Shown here in pieces: positions 18,016 to 27,259 of a DNA stretch of 62,658 bases. Where the stretch lies: the NCBI GenBank assembly GCA_018713515.1, contig DVOO01000016.1, positions 1-62,658 of the forward strand, read 5' to 3'. Under the pieces are notes generated by a model that was not told the DNA's origin, searched no databases, and saw nothing but the letters and a program-made list of their open reading frames with translations. The DNA is from Candidatus Scatomonas pullistercoris. GTDB taxonomy: Bacteria; Bacillota; Clostridia; Lachnospirales; Lachnospiraceae. Every line of letters begins with the position of its first letter. The first letter of the stretch is position 1. The position numbers and the translations under genes were made by a program.

Positions 18016-19355
18016 TAGTATTTTTCCACCTTAATATTTAACATATTGCCCAGGATCTCCAGCTCTCTGGCCACATCCCCGTAGATAACCACGAAATGGG
18101 GTTCCCATCCGGCCTGTACGCTCCTGTAAACCACATCCTTTGCCGGATTCTCGGTTTCCACCACCACAGAGGTTCCGTAGAACTGTTTCGGCTTGTCCAG
18201 CGCCTTTCCGGATGCCAGGAAGAACCGGAAGGAACCGTCCGCCATGCGTCCCACACGGAAGACAGTAACCTTTTCACAGGATTTGCAGCCAAATTCCATG
18301 GTGGGCCCGATGTGACGGTTGCAGTGCAGTCCGACTTCCGCTCCCTCGGGATCTCTGGCCAGCGAACAGGCCGCTGTTCCGCAGTGCCAGTAGGTAACTG
18401 TATTTTCCTTCTCATCCATGGAAACAGGATCTCCGAAGAAAACAGGTTTTCCCGTCAGATAGGTGCCCATATACATGGACAGAGCTCCATACGTATCGGA
18501 CTCGCAGCTTGCCACGACGCCGGCGTCATTCAGCATGGCCAGCACCGCGCATACCGGTGTTCCGAAATCCGTAAAGAAATCCGGCCAGCATCTGGAAGAT
18601 ACAGCGCCCACATGATTCTCTGTCACATACGTGCTGTACGCTTTATACAGCCGCGCGAAATCCTTCACGTTGTTTTCGGAAATCTGGTCCAGACCCTTCA
18701 TGCTTGCTTTTGCCTTTTCCAGATACTCCTGACACTCTTCATCCGTATAGGCCTTGGCCTTGTTGATCAGCTCTCTGGCTTCAATGGAATCCAGGGTAAC
18801 GCCGAAATACTTCATCATATCCGTATCCATAGCCCGCCCGAAGCCAAAGCCCTGGGGCGTGTGGCCGATGGAGGTCAGCTTCAGCTCCGTCAGTGCTTTC
18901 TTAAGCTTTGCCGCCTGAACTACCGCACGGATCTTTTCCTTTACTTCCTCTTCTCCGGGTCCTCCGAAGATATACTCGAAGTTTCCGTCCCGGAACGCCA
19001 TCAGCGCGTTGCCTGCCGAATAGGCTCCGGTCAGAGAATTCAGCCGGAGACGTCCTCCGTCAATCACCGGCTCCCGAAGGGTCCAGAGAAGTACGGGACA
19101 GTCAAATCTCTTCAGGACCTCGCTGGGATACGCCGCGTTGGCAAAAGTAATATTCTGCAGAATAATGCAGTCCGGGTTGATCTTGTCCAGATATTTCTGG
19201 AGAAGGTCAATGCTCAGAAGCATTTCCTCCGGATATACACACTGATCTGTGATTCCCTTCAGCAGCTCAATAGACTGCTCAAATTCCTTCTGCGCACTTT
19301 CCAGATGAAAGGTAGGAACTCCTACCGGAATATATGCAACTTGAAATTCTGCCAT
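18015..19355 (-). CDS. Fucose/arabinose-isomerase-fold protein, probable sulfoquinovose isomerase
   Basis: The 446-residue protein resembles the L-fucose/L-arabinose isomerase superfamily (for example VSSRCWPDFFTDFG, then ASCESDTYGALSMYM), the fold of the isomerase that converts sulfoquinovose to 6-deoxy-6-sulfofructose in transaldolase-type sulfoglycolysis. It follows the sulfoquinovosidase gene and precedes the exporter. Substrate is inferred from context. ATG 19355 (MAEFQVAY) is preferred because GAGGGA lies about 6 bases upstream; ATGs at 19358 and 19373 are also in frame. Confidence 0.78.
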   Translation of the reverse strand: MAEFQVAYIPVGVPTFHLESAQKEFEQSIELLKGITDQCVYPEEMLLSIDLLQKYLDKINPDCIILQNITFANAAYPSEVLKRFDCPVLLWTLREPVIDGGRLRLNSLTGAYSAGNALMAFRDGNFEYIFGGPGEEEVKEKIRAVVQAAKLKKALTELKLTSIGHTPQGFGFGRAMDTDMMKYFGVTLDSIEARELINKAKAYTDEECQEYLEKAKASMKGLDQISENNVKDFARLYKAYSTYVTENHVGAVSSRCWPDFFTDFGTPVCAVLAMLNDAGVVASCESDTYGALSMYMGTYLTGKPVFFGDPVSMDEKENTVTYWHCGTAACSLARDPEGAEVGLHCNRHIGPTMEFGCKSCEKVTVFRVGRMADGSFRFFLASGKALDKPKQFYGTSVVVETENPAKDVVYRSVQAGWEPHFVVIYGDVARELEILGNMLNIKVEKY

Positions 19356-19414
19356 CATTGTTCCCTCTCTCATATATAATCTGCGGGCAGTGCAGGCACT
19401 GCCCGCTCCGCCTT

Positions 19415-21421
19415 TCAGCAGCCGTACTTCTGTCTGATTTCCTCAAACAGGGTCCGGTATTTTGAATCTTTTCTGTAGAATACAGGAATCTGGCCCACCG
19501 GCGCTTTTACCGTTGTGTCTCCCCCTCTGTATTCCTCGCCCGTCCACAGGTGCACCCACTGGTCTTCGGGCAGATAAAGAGACCATTCTTCCGCTCCGCT
19601 CTCGTACACAGGCGCAACTAACATATCTCTGCCCAGCAGATATTCGTTCTGAATATCGTAACCCCTGGAATCCTCTTCATAGTGCATGAAAAGAGGTCTC
19701 TGCACCGGCAGGCCCGTGCGGGTATACTCGTCTACAGCGTCCTTCAGATACGGCTTCAGCTCCACATGGATCTGCACCTGTCTGGCCAGCAGTTCCATGG
19801 TGTCCGCATCGTCATAATACTGGAAGTTCGTCTCCGGACGATTGCTCTCATGGGTACGCATCACCGGCGTAAATACCGCCATATCCGCCCATCTCTGGAA
19901 TACCTCTTTCGTCCTGCAGTTCTCAAACATGGAAGTATAGCCTCCGATATCGCTGTGGCTGATGCCGCAGCCGATGATGCCTGCGCTTAAGGTAGCCGCA
20001 ATGGCGGAGGGCAGACCGTCATGTCTCGTAAAGTCCACACTCTGGTCTCCGTTCCACATCAGCGTACAGTATTTCTGGCTTCCAATACCGCCGGAACGCA
20101 TAAAATAAATTACCTCTTTGCCGAGAGTATCTGTCTCCTTCAGGGCTTCGTAGTTGCATTTTGCCCAGAGAGCCGGCCAGTGGTTATGCTCCAGCATGGC
20201 AGGCCTGCCGCTGTGGAGCTGCACGTCCGTGGGCAGATACTCGCCGAAGTCGGCCATCCATCCGGACAGCCCAAACTCGATCATGTTTTTCTTCAGAATC
20301 CGGTTTTTAAACCATTCGTAAGCTTCCGGATCTGTCAGATCCGGGATTCCGCAGTCAAACTCGCCGAAATCCACCAGGCAGAGGCTGCCGTCCGGATTCT
20401 TGGCCAGATAGCCCTTTTCCTCGGCCTCCTGGAAGAGCTGGCCGCCCTGTACCAGATAAGGATTCGTATAACCCAGGAAGCGGATTCCCTTTTCCCGGTA
20501 CTCCCGGATCTTATCCGGAAGGCCCGGATACATCTTCTCATCCCATCTCCAGTCCCACTGAAGACGTTTTCCGAAAGAGGTTACCCTCTTTCCTTCCCAG
20601 TCCTGGCACCAGATACCGCAGACCTGGATTCCGTTCCGCAGGGACCGGTCAGCCAGATGGAAGGATCTCTCCGTGCCGCCCTGAACGCCGATAATGATTC
20701 CATCGTAGACCCATTCCGGCATCTGGGGTACTCTTCCCAGCAGATCCGTGATCTTCTGCATCAGCTCCGGGAAGGTATCCGCCCGCTCCAGGATCACCGT
20801 TTCAGGCACAGCCCAGAACTGCAGCTCATGATATTTCTCATTGCGGAAATCAAAGTCCGCGTAAGCGGTGGTCTCCGCATGGAAGTAATAATGACGGGAG
20901 GATACAAAGGTAGTCTGGGGAAAGTAAGTATGATAATAATCTCCGCCCGTTCCGTCCGCTGTATCGCACTCCCAGGTCAGATACGTTTTCTTGTCACGTC
21001 CCACGCCGGGTTCAGAAGACCACAGAGGGAAGTTTCTGCCCCTTAAGTTAAAATAGGAAAACTGCTCTCCGCAGCCGTAGCAGGCTTCCTCCTTCTCTGC
21101 GGGAATACGGAGCCAGAACCGGTTTACCCCGGGATCCAGCGACTGAAAGTTCACGCATATCCGGTCTTTCTCCAGATGAAATACAGCCTGCAGCACATCT
21201 GAAAAATTCACTTCCACATCCTGACCGGCCTGCTTCACCGTCTTTACCGCCAGCGGGATCCTCTCCGTCACGTGATCCGTAATGTCGTAATATCCCCGGT
21301 GCGCATATATGGATTCCTCGCCCCGGCCCACGTAAACCATGGGACATTCCGCGTCCGCCTTCAAAAAGGTTTCTCCGCCGCAAACAATCTCAAAACCCGT
21401 TTCTGTTCTTATCCACTCCAT
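19415..21421 (-). CDS. Sulfoquinovosidase (glycoside hydrolase family 31)
   Basis: The 668-residue GH31 enzyme aligns by eye with E. coli YihQ over its length. It keeps the nucleophile Asp391 (WMADFGEYLP), acid/base Asp459 (MWNGDQSVD), and the sulfonate-recognition set Gln273 (WCQDW), Arg286 and Trp289 (SFGKRLQW) and Tyr495 (HSDIGGY), equivalent to YihQ D405, D472, Q288, R301, W304 and Y508. It releases sulfoquinovose from sulfoquinovosyl glycerol or related glycosides. No signal peptide is present, so it acts in the cytoplasm after import by the ABC system. This gene fixes the substrate of the operon. Confidence 0.95.
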   Translation of the reverse strand: MEWIRTETGFEIVCGGETFLKADAECPMVYVGRGEESIYAHRGYYDITDHVTERIPLAVKTVKQAGQDVEVNFSDVLQAVFHLEKDRICVNFQSLDPGVNRFWLRIPAEKEEACYGCGEQFSYFNLRGRNFPLWSSEPGVGRDKKTYLTWECDTADGTGGDYYHTYFPQTTFVSSRHYYFHAETTAYADFDFRNEKYHELQFWAVPETVILERADTFPELMQKITDLLGRVPQMPEWVYDGIIIGVQGGTERSFHLADRSLRNGIQVCGIWCQDWEGKRVTSFGKRLQWDWRWDEKMYPGLPDKIREYREKGIRFLGYTNPYLVQGGQLFQEAEEKGYLAKNPDGSLCLVDFGEFDCGIPDLTDPEAYEWFKNRILKKNMIEFGLSGWMADFGEYLPTDVQLHSGRPAMLEHNHWPALWAKCNYEALKETDTLGKEVIYFMRSGGIGSQKYCTLMWNGDQSVDFTRHDGLPSAIAATLSAGIIGCGISHSDIGGYTSMFENCRTKEVFQRWADMAVFTPVMRTHESNRPETNFQYYDDADTMELLARQVQIHVELKPYLKDAVDEYTRTGLPVQRPLFMHYEEDSRGYDIQNEYLLGRDMLVAPVYESGAEEWSLYLPEDQWVHLWTGEEYRGGDTTVKAPVGQIPVFYRKDSKYRTLFEEIRQKYGC

Positions 21422-21438
21422 ACGATTGTCTCCTTCAG

Positions 21439-22113
21439 TTATCTGATCCGCAGCTCCGGATTGATTCCCGTGATCCCCACACAGGCGCCCTTGGAGGCAG
21501 GCACGCTCTCTTTATGGGCGATCAGCCATTTGTTCTGCATCCAGAGCAGCCTGTCCTCTTCATTCTCCGGTGCAGGCATCTTCTCCAGAGGAAGGTTCGT
21601 CCCGTCCGGCAGAATGACCACGCACCGGAAGCCGCTCTCCTCTACCCTGCTGGGGGCAAAGTGAAGAGTTGTCTGGTATAATTCCACCGCTGTTCCCGCC
21701 GGAACATAGAATGCACGGACATCCTCAGAGGAAAACTGATTATGGCGGATCTGCTGGAGCCGTCCCAGCATCAGCACCAGATCTGTGGCCGGAATATCGA
21801 TCTCCGACCCCTTATGGTACTCAAAGGCGTTCAGCTGATAGCTGTTGCCGTTGCAGTACCCGATTTCAATGGGCATATGCCCGTAAAATCTCTCGCTGAT
21901 GGCCGCGGACGCAGCCGTCTTCATCATTTCCTCATCCTTTGCCACGTAGACATTCCCCTCGGCGGGAATGGCACGGCGGTTCATGATTTCCAGAATTTCT
22001 CCGAAATCGTAGCCTGTCACAATTTTTCCGTATTCTGTGAATTCCGGATCCTCCACCGAGTAAAGCTTCAGTTCCGGATTCAGCGCTTTCAGTTCTCTTA
22101 ATTTTTCCATCAT
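21439..22113 (-). CDS. DUF4867-like protein in the sulfoquinovose operon
   Basis: A 224-residue soluble protein resembling DUF4867 (cupin-like in appearance: HMPIEIGYCNGNSYQLNAFEYHKGSEI, then VPAGTAVELYQTTLHFAP). It has no recognisable catalytic motif. It lies between the permease and sulfoquinovosidase genes with gaps of 17-19 bases, so it is co-transcribed. A sugar-binding, mutarotase or isomerase-accessory role would fit the neighbourhood, but this is speculation. GGGAGG lies 6 bases upstream of the chosen ATG. Confidence 0.7.
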   Translation of the reverse strand: MMEKLRELKALNPELKLYSVEDPEFTEYGKIVTGYDFGEILEIMNRRAIPAEGNVYVAKDEEMMKTAASAAISERFYGHMPIEIGYCNGNSYQLNAFEYHKGSEIDIPATDLVLMLGRLQQIRHNQFSSEDVRAFYVPAGTAVELYQTTLHFAPSRVEESGFRCVVILPDGTNLPLEKMPAPENEEDRLLWMQNKWLIAHKESVPASKGACVGITGINPELRIR

Positions 22114-22132
22114 GAGCCGCCTCCCATTAAAA

Positions 22133-22966
22133 TTAACCTTTCACCGCACCGGAAGTCAGTCCGGAAACGATCTTCTTCTGACAAATCAAAACTACAATTA
22201 CGATGGGCACCGTTGCCACAACCGAAGCTGCCGCCATATCGCCCCAGGGCACCGTGTACTGGCCCGGGAACAGCGAGATGGCAACCGGAACGGTACGCAT
22301 GCTGTCTCTCGTAACCAATACCAGAGAGAACATGAATTCATTCCATGCCGTGATAAACGCGATGATGGCCGTGGTAAAGATACCAGGCGCCGCCAGCGGC
22401 ATAATAATCTTTACTACCGACTGGAAACGGCTGCAGCCGTCAATCTGTGCCGCTTCCTCCAGGTCATAGGGCAACGTATCTATAAAGGAGATCAGCGTCC
22501 ATATAGCCTGAGGCAGGGTGATAATTACACTGGGAATAATCAGGCCCCAGTATGTATTCAGCAGTCCCATATTCCGGAAAATAACAAACATGGGCGTTAC
22601 AACCGCGATGATCGGGAACATATTGGACACCAGGATAAAATTCTTCCAGAATTTTTTGAATTTAAATTTAATCCTGGCGAATGCATATGCCGCCGGAAAA
22701 GAAATCAGGATTGCAAGCGCCATGGCGCCCAGAGACACAATTACACTGTTCTTCAGGTAAACCAGCAGATTGTGATCTATAAACGCATTTTCAAAGAAAT
22801 CCAGAGAGAATCTGGAGGGCCACAGCTCTGTGGGCATCATACTGATATCTCTTGGATCCTTTACCGCACTGATAATAAGGTAGTAAAACGGGAATATAAC
22901 AATTACCATAAATACGATAAAGAAAATGACTTTCCCGATTTTACCTCCGATTCTATTTTTCTTCAT
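22133..22966 (-). CDS. Sugar ABC transporter permease, MalG type
   Basis: The 277-residue inner-membrane permease has six predicted helices and the EAA loop (EEAAQIDGCSRFQSVVKIIMP) that docks onto the ATPase. It pairs with the MalF-type permease, whose stop is 4 bases upstream of this start. Together with the binding protein it should import sulfoquinovose or its glyceride. Confidence 0.93.
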   Translation of the reverse strand: MKKNRIGGKIGKVIFFIVFMVIVIFPFYYLIISAVKDPRDISMMPTELWPSRFSLDFFENAFIDHNLLVYLKNSVIVSLGAMALAILISFPAAYAFARIKFKFKKFWKNFILVSNMFPIIAVVTPMFVIFRNMGLLNTYWGLIIPSVIITLPQAIWTLISFIDTLPYDLEEAAQIDGCSRFQSVVKIIMPLAAPGIFTTAIIAFITAWNEFMFSLVLVTRDSMRTVPVAISLFPGQYTVPWGDMAAASVVATVPIVIVVLICQKKIVSGLTSGAVKG

Positions 22967-22970
22967 ACCG

Positions 22971-23891
22971 TTATCCTCGTCCCTCGTCTGTTTTCAGAAC
23001 CTTCATGTATATAATACTTATAATCAGGATTAAGATCGTAATGATCGTGGACAAAGCAGAGCCCAGACCAAAGTTCATATCGCCGAATAGATACTTGTAC
23101 GCCTGGTACAGCAGCGTCGACGTGGAATTGGCAGGTCCGCCTCCCGTAATACCGAAAATAATATCGAAGATTCGAATTGCACCCATGGTTCTGAACAGCA
23201 GAACGATCAGAATAATTCCCTTCAGGTTCGGCAGCGTGATCCGGAAGAACTGCTGCACCTTGGTAGCTCCGTCGATGGAGGCCGCCTCGTAATATTCTTC
23301 GGGGATCGTCTGCAGACCGGCCATCAGCATCAGGGCCACATAGGGGAACTGCTTCCAGGTATCTGCCAGCACAACAACGAGCATGGCTCCGGCGCTGGAG
23401 GTCAGCATGGACACTCCTGTCTCTGATACGCCTGAAGCTATCAGAATAGAGTTCAGCACGCCCATCTGATCATTAAACATGTAGGAGAAGGTGTAGGCAA
23501 TGATGATGCCCGGAATGGCCCAGGGAATCAGAACCGCCGTACGCACAAGGCCCGTAGCTTTCATGGCCTTGCTCATCAGGATCGCTCCCGCAAATCCCAG
23601 AACCAACTGGAAAAGCATGGAAAGGACTGCAAAGAGCATCGTATTTCCAAGAATTCTCCAGAAGAGCGGATTTTTGAACAGAGTGATATAATTCTCAAGT
23701 CCGACAAAATGCTGGTTCAGTGGGTCCGTCAGCACATAGTACTGAAAACTGTAGGATACCGTGATGAGAATGGGAACAACACCGATTACGATCAGGGCAA
23801 CCAGAGCCGGTGCAATCAGGCCGTATCCGGTGATATTGTCGCGGGCTTCTCTCGATAACCTTTTCTTTTTCACTTTTAACGCATTTTCCAT
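22971..23891 (-). CDS. Sugar ABC transporter permease, MalF type
   Basis: This 306-residue permease has six predicted helices after a basic cytoplasmic N-terminus and the EAA loop EYYEAASIDGATKVQQFFRI. The helices and length fit the CUT1 sugar importers. It is translated before the MalG-type partner with which it forms the channel. Confidence 0.93.
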   Translation of the reverse strand: MENALKVKKKRLSREARDNITGYGLIAPALVALIVIGVVPILITVSYSFQYYVLTDPLNQHFVGLENYITLFKNPLFWRILGNTMLFAVLSMLFQLVLGFAGAILMSKAMKATGLVRTAVLIPWAIPGIIIAYTFSYMFNDQMGVLNSILIASGVSETGVSMLTSSAGAMLVVVLADTWKQFPYVALMLMAGLQTIPEEYYEAASIDGATKVQQFFRITLPNLKGIILIVLLFRTMGAIRIFDIIFGITGGGPANSTSTLLYQAYKYLFGDMNFGLGSALSTIITILILIISIIYMKVLKTDEGRG

Positions 23892-23959
23892 TTTTTCACC
23901 ACCAAATACAATATTTCTTGAGTTTCTTCATTCGCCCCCTGAAATTCAGTTTTAGAATG

Positions 23960-24005
23960 GGTCAGGGTTCGTATTCGTCTTCAGCATCAGAACCGAACCC
24001 TGACC
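23960..24005 (-). terminator. Intra-operon hairpin after the binding-protein gene
   Basis: A perfect 12-bp stem (23960-23971 with 23994-24005) with a 22-base loop lies between the binding-protein stop and the MalF start, without a good T tract. Such hairpins commonly protect the upstream mRNA and lower permease expression relative to the abundant binding protein. That role is inferred. Confidence 0.6.
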
Positions 24006-24049
24006 AACTCAAATCATCAAGTATTAATTAAATGAATCCGTCTGTGGCA

Positions 24050-25381
24050 TTACTGCATATTGGCAAGAGCCTCATTCAGAGCAGTGTCCATGGCCGCCAT
24101 GGCGTCCTCATTACTCTGGGCTCCGGTCAGCGCCGCGTGGAAGTACTCCTGGAATACAGAAGAGATGGTAGCGTAATCTCTTACCTGCGGTCTGGGCTGC
24201 GCCTCAGCTACGGCCTGCTTGGCATCCGCGATGTAGGGAAGAACTTCCTGCACCTCTGCGTCGTCATACAGAGCCTCGATAGCCGGCAGTGTAGAACGCA
24301 TCTGCACCTGGATCTTCTGAGCTTCCTCTCCAGCCATGAATTCTACGAATACCTTGGCTGCCTCTTTGTTCTCAGAATAAGTGTTGATTACATAGTTCCA
24401 GCCGCCCAGAGTTCCGGAGCTGCTCTCACCGTTGGGTCCCAGCGGCAGTGACGTAACGCCCACGTTTCCGGCTACCTTGGAGGTTTCAGCCTGTGCGTTT
24501 GCGTATGCATAGGTCCAGTTTCTCATGAACAGTGCCTGGCCTTCCTCGAAGATGGCGCGGCTGTCATCGGGCTTCGCGTTCAGAACGCTCTCCGGAGAGA
24601 TACCGTCCGCGATCAGGCCCTCTACGAACTCCAGAGCCTCGATGGTGTTCGCATTATTCATGGTAAACTCACCGTTCTCATCCAGATCATGACCGCCGTT
24701 CTGTTTGATGAACTCCAGCATGTTACAGGAAACCGGCTCACCCTGCTGTGCCTGGAATACGAAGCCGTACTCGATTCCGTTCTGTCCCTGATATTCCTGG
24801 CACATGGAGATCAGCTCGTCCCACGTAGTAGGCGGAGTTTCGATCAGGTCGGAACGATAGTATAAAAGTCCTACGTCCGTGTAGCTTGGCAGAGCATACG
24901 CCTTGTCATTATAGTAGCAGGTCTGCAGCGGTCCTTCCAGATACTGATCCTTGATGGGATCCAGAAACTCTGTCAGGTCCTCCAGCCAGCCGGCTGCCGC
25001 GAACTGAGATACCCAGATGGAGTCGGCTTCGATGACGTCGATGTCTGAGCCGCCTGCCGCCAGCGTAGTCATCAGGCTCTTCTTCACATCATCGCTGGAT
25101 CCCGGCAGCGCCTGATCCTCAACGGTGATGTTGGGATACTTCTCATTGAATGCCTCGATCATCGCCTCGATCGCTCCCGTGGTATCGTTCTGATGCGCGA
25201 ATACTACCGTTCCGGAAATATCGCTGGCATCGCCGCCTGTGGAAGATCCGGACGTCGTTGTGGTTGATCCTCCGGATGTGGAGCTTCCGGAATCAGAGCT
25301 GCTGGAATTTCCTCCGCAGCCAGCCAGGCTAGCAACTGTAGCTGCAGCCAGCACCATTGCCAACAGTTTTCTTTTCTTCAT
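24050..25381 (-). CDS. Extracellular sugar-binding lipoprotein of the ABC importer
   Basis: This 443-residue family 1 solute-binding protein has a signal peptide with lipobox SLAGC (lipidated Cys22), a Ser/Thr/Gly-rich linker to about residue 53, and the two-lobed binding domain (IDVIEADSIWVSQFAAAG, then GGWNYVINTYSENKEAAKVF). It is anchored outside the membrane and delivers substrate to the permeases. From the operon, the ligand should be sulfoquinovose or sulfoquinovosyl glycerol; the sulfonate-contact residues cannot be assigned by reading. Confidence 0.93.
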   Translation of the reverse strand: MKKRKLLAMVLAAATVASLAGCGGNSSSSDSGSSTSGGSTTTTSGSSTGGDASDISGTVVFAHQNDTTGAIEAMIEAFNEKYPNITVEDQALPGSSDDVKKSLMTTLAAGGSDIDVIEADSIWVSQFAAAGWLEDLTEFLDPIKDQYLEGPLQTCYYNDKAYALPSYTDVGLLYYRSDLIETPPTTWDELISMCQEYQGQNGIEYGFVFQAQQGEPVSCNMLEFIKQNGGHDLDENGEFTMNNANTIEALEFVEGLIADGISPESVLNAKPDDSRAIFEEGQALFMRNWTYAYANAQAETSKVAGNVGVTSLPLGPNGESSSGTLGGWNYVINTYSENKEAAKVFVEFMAGEEAQKIQVQMRSTLPAIEALYDDAEVQEVLPYIADAKQAVAEAQPRPQVRDYATISSVFQEYFHAALTGAQSNEDAMAAMDTALNEALANMQ

Positions 25382-25473
25382 ACATTTTTACCTCCCTATA
25401 GGTTTTTGCATATATAACAGCAGGTTTCCACCGCCATACTGCTCTGAAATAATTTTGACAGTCTTCTCTCCTG

Positions 25474-26538
25474 TCAGCCGATTATGTAGGAACGGATCAT
25501 CCTGCACAGATTATCGTAATCTGCGATAAAGGAGGAGATCGTATCCTTGAAGCCGCCGTAGTTTACGAATTCTTCCGGCGCCATGCCCTTCTCATCAAAG
25601 GATTTGTGGAACTCGGGCAGTGTGTTCAGCACTTCCATATATTTCGGATCTACCGGATGGCTCATGCGCTCGGTCACTTCCACCTGGCAGGCGTTCAGGC
25701 GCTTGTGCCAGCTGTAGTTGATGGTCTGCGCCAGCTCGCCTCCGATGAGCTCGCACCAGTGATACTGATTTCTCACAGCCGCGCTCAGAAGCTTCGTGCA
25801 GTAGCCCCGCTCCTTGTAGATGCGGTACGCCTCCTTGATTACGGCCACGCCGCCCCACTCCATGGCTTCCGGCATCATCACCATACCCTTCTGGGTGCAG
25901 TCCTTCTTCAGCCAGTCATCGGTACGTCCGATCATGATGGTGCAGATGGGGGACATGGTCTCCGTCTCCAGGCCTTCCTCTTTTCTTCTCTTCAGGCCTC
26001 TCTCCACAGCCTCAGCTACGGCTACCGCCTGGGCCACGGTAAAGGATACGGTGGCATTGATGCTGACGCCCTGGTAGGTTGCCTCTTCCATGGCCTCGAT
26101 ACCGGCCTTGGAAGCCGGCAGCTTCACCTGCATGTTGGGAGCCAGGCTGCTGATGTAGACGGCCTGCTCAACCATCTTGTCTTTGTTGCGGTAATACTTG
26201 GGGCTTACCTGCAGGGACAGTCTTCCCTTCTTGCCCTTGGTCTCCTCGAAAATGGGGAGCAGCTTCTTGGAACGGATGCTGACCATTTCATAAATCAGCT
26301 TCCATACAATATCTTCTTCTCCGTCGGAAGGATTCTCGGCAATAAGCTCCTTGATTCTTCCCTCCCACATGGGCAGCTCTTCCTTCAGAACAGCGCCGAC
26401 GATGGACGGATTGCTGGTGGCACCCACAATGCCTCTCTTCAGGCCGTACTCCAGCTCTTCCTCTCCGCAGGAATCCATCCAGATATCTGTCATGGGATAC
26501 TTTACAACTGTTTCATGCAGCTTTCCTAAAAATTCCAT
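25474..26538 (-). CDS. Long transaldolase-family protein of unknown substrate
   Basis: The 354-residue protein has the transaldolase barrel landmarks ATSNPSIVG (40-48), a Schiff-base lysine Lys139 in MQVKLPA, and INATVSFT (160-167). It is longer than the sulfofructose-type enzyme encoded just upstream and differs in the region after the active site (SAAVRNQYHWCELIGGE). Having two different transaldolases next to each other suggests distinct donors or acceptors. It may act on the sulfosugar, on a tagatose- or sedoheptulose-type phosphate, or as an aldolase. ATG 26538 was chosen over 26640, which overlaps the upstream gene. Confidence 0.8.
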   Translation of the reverse strand: MEFLGKLHETVVKYPMTDIWMDSCGEEELEYGLKRGIVGATSNPSIVGAVLKEELPMWEGRIKELIAENPSDGEEDIVWKLIYEMVSIRSKKLLPIFEETKGKKGRLSLQVSPKYYRNKDKMVEQAVYISSLAPNMQVKLPASKAGIEAMEEATYQGVSINATVSFTVAQAVAVAEAVERGLKRRKEEGLETETMSPICTIMIGRTDDWLKKDCTQKGMVMMPEAMEWGGVAVIKEAYRIYKERGYCTKLLSAAVRNQYHWCELIGGELAQTINYSWHKRLNACQVEVTERMSHPVDPKYMEVLNTLPEFHKSFDEKGMAPEEFVNYGGFKDTISSFIADYDNLCRMIRSYIIG

Positions 26539-26557
26539 TCCTGTTTTCCTCTCTTCC

Positions 26558-27235
26558 TTATTCCTTAACGGTGGCATCCCAGGCATCACGGAAAATCTTA
26601 AGGCCATGGGCGGTGAAAGGATGCTCAAAGGATTTCTCATATACTTCCAGGCCGGCCGTTACAATGTCCGCGCCCGCTGCGGCGAAATCTCCGATCTGTC
26701 TGCCGTTTCTGACAGCCGCCACGATGATCTCTGTCTTGAAGTTATACTTTCTGTAGATCTCAACGATCTGCTTTACATAATCGCCGCTGTCACCGGACTC
26801 CTCTTTCCAGCCGATGAACGGGGATACGAACTTGGTGCCCAGCTTGCCGGGCATGATAGCCTGAGACGGTGAGAATACCAGCGTTACGTTGGTACGGATT
26901 CCCTGCTCTTCCAGCTTCTTGGCCGCAATCAGTCCCTCCTTGACGCAGGGGATCTTGATCACGTAGTTGGGGCTGTAGGAAGCCACTTCCTTGGCCGCTG
27001 CGATGATATCCTCCGCTTTATCCAGATGGGGATTGATCTCAAAGGAAACCGGGAACTTGTCCATTCCCTCCAGGTTGTTCTCCTTGATCCAGGCCGCGAT
27101 ATCCTTTACGCAGGTCATAAACGGCTTTCCGCTCATCTTAATGTGTTTAGGATTGGTGGTTACTCCGTCGATCCCGTAGTTCTTGTAGGCAAAATCGATC
27201 TCATTCAATTTTGCGCTGTCCAGAAAATATTTCAT
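26558..27235 (-). CDS. Probable 6-deoxy-6-sulfofructose transaldolase
   Basis: This 225-residue short transaldolase (TalC/Fsa-like size) has Asp6, TTNPKH (26-31) in place of the usual TTNPTL/TTNPSL, a Schiff-base lysine Lys94 in YVIKIP, and TNVTLVFSPSQA. In sulfo-transaldolase pathways this type moves the dihydroxyacetone unit of sulfofructose to glyceraldehyde 3-phosphate, giving fructose 6-phosphate and 3-sulfolactaldehyde. The assignment rests on family resemblance, the TTNPKH variant and the sulfoquinovosidase operon. A fructose-6-phosphate aldolase role cannot be excluded. Confidence 0.78.
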   Translation of the reverse strand: MKYFLDSAKLNEIDFAYKNYGIDGVTTNPKHIKMSGKPFMTCVKDIAAWIKENNLEGMDKFPVSFEINPHLDKAEDIIAAAKEVASYSPNYVIKIPCVKEGLIAAKKLEEQGIRTNVTLVFSPSQAIMPGKLGTKFVSPFIGWKEESGDSGDYVKQIVEIYRKYNFKTEIIVAAVRNGRQIGDFAAAGADIVTAGLEVYEKSFEHPFTAHGLKIFRDAWDATVKE

Positions 27236-27259
27236 TTTCTCTCCCTCCTTTATATTTTT

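Noticed and set aside
18096-19379. Plus-strand frame of 427 codons opposite the isomerase gene
   Set aside because: Antisense shadow of a gene that fits the operon; no family features.
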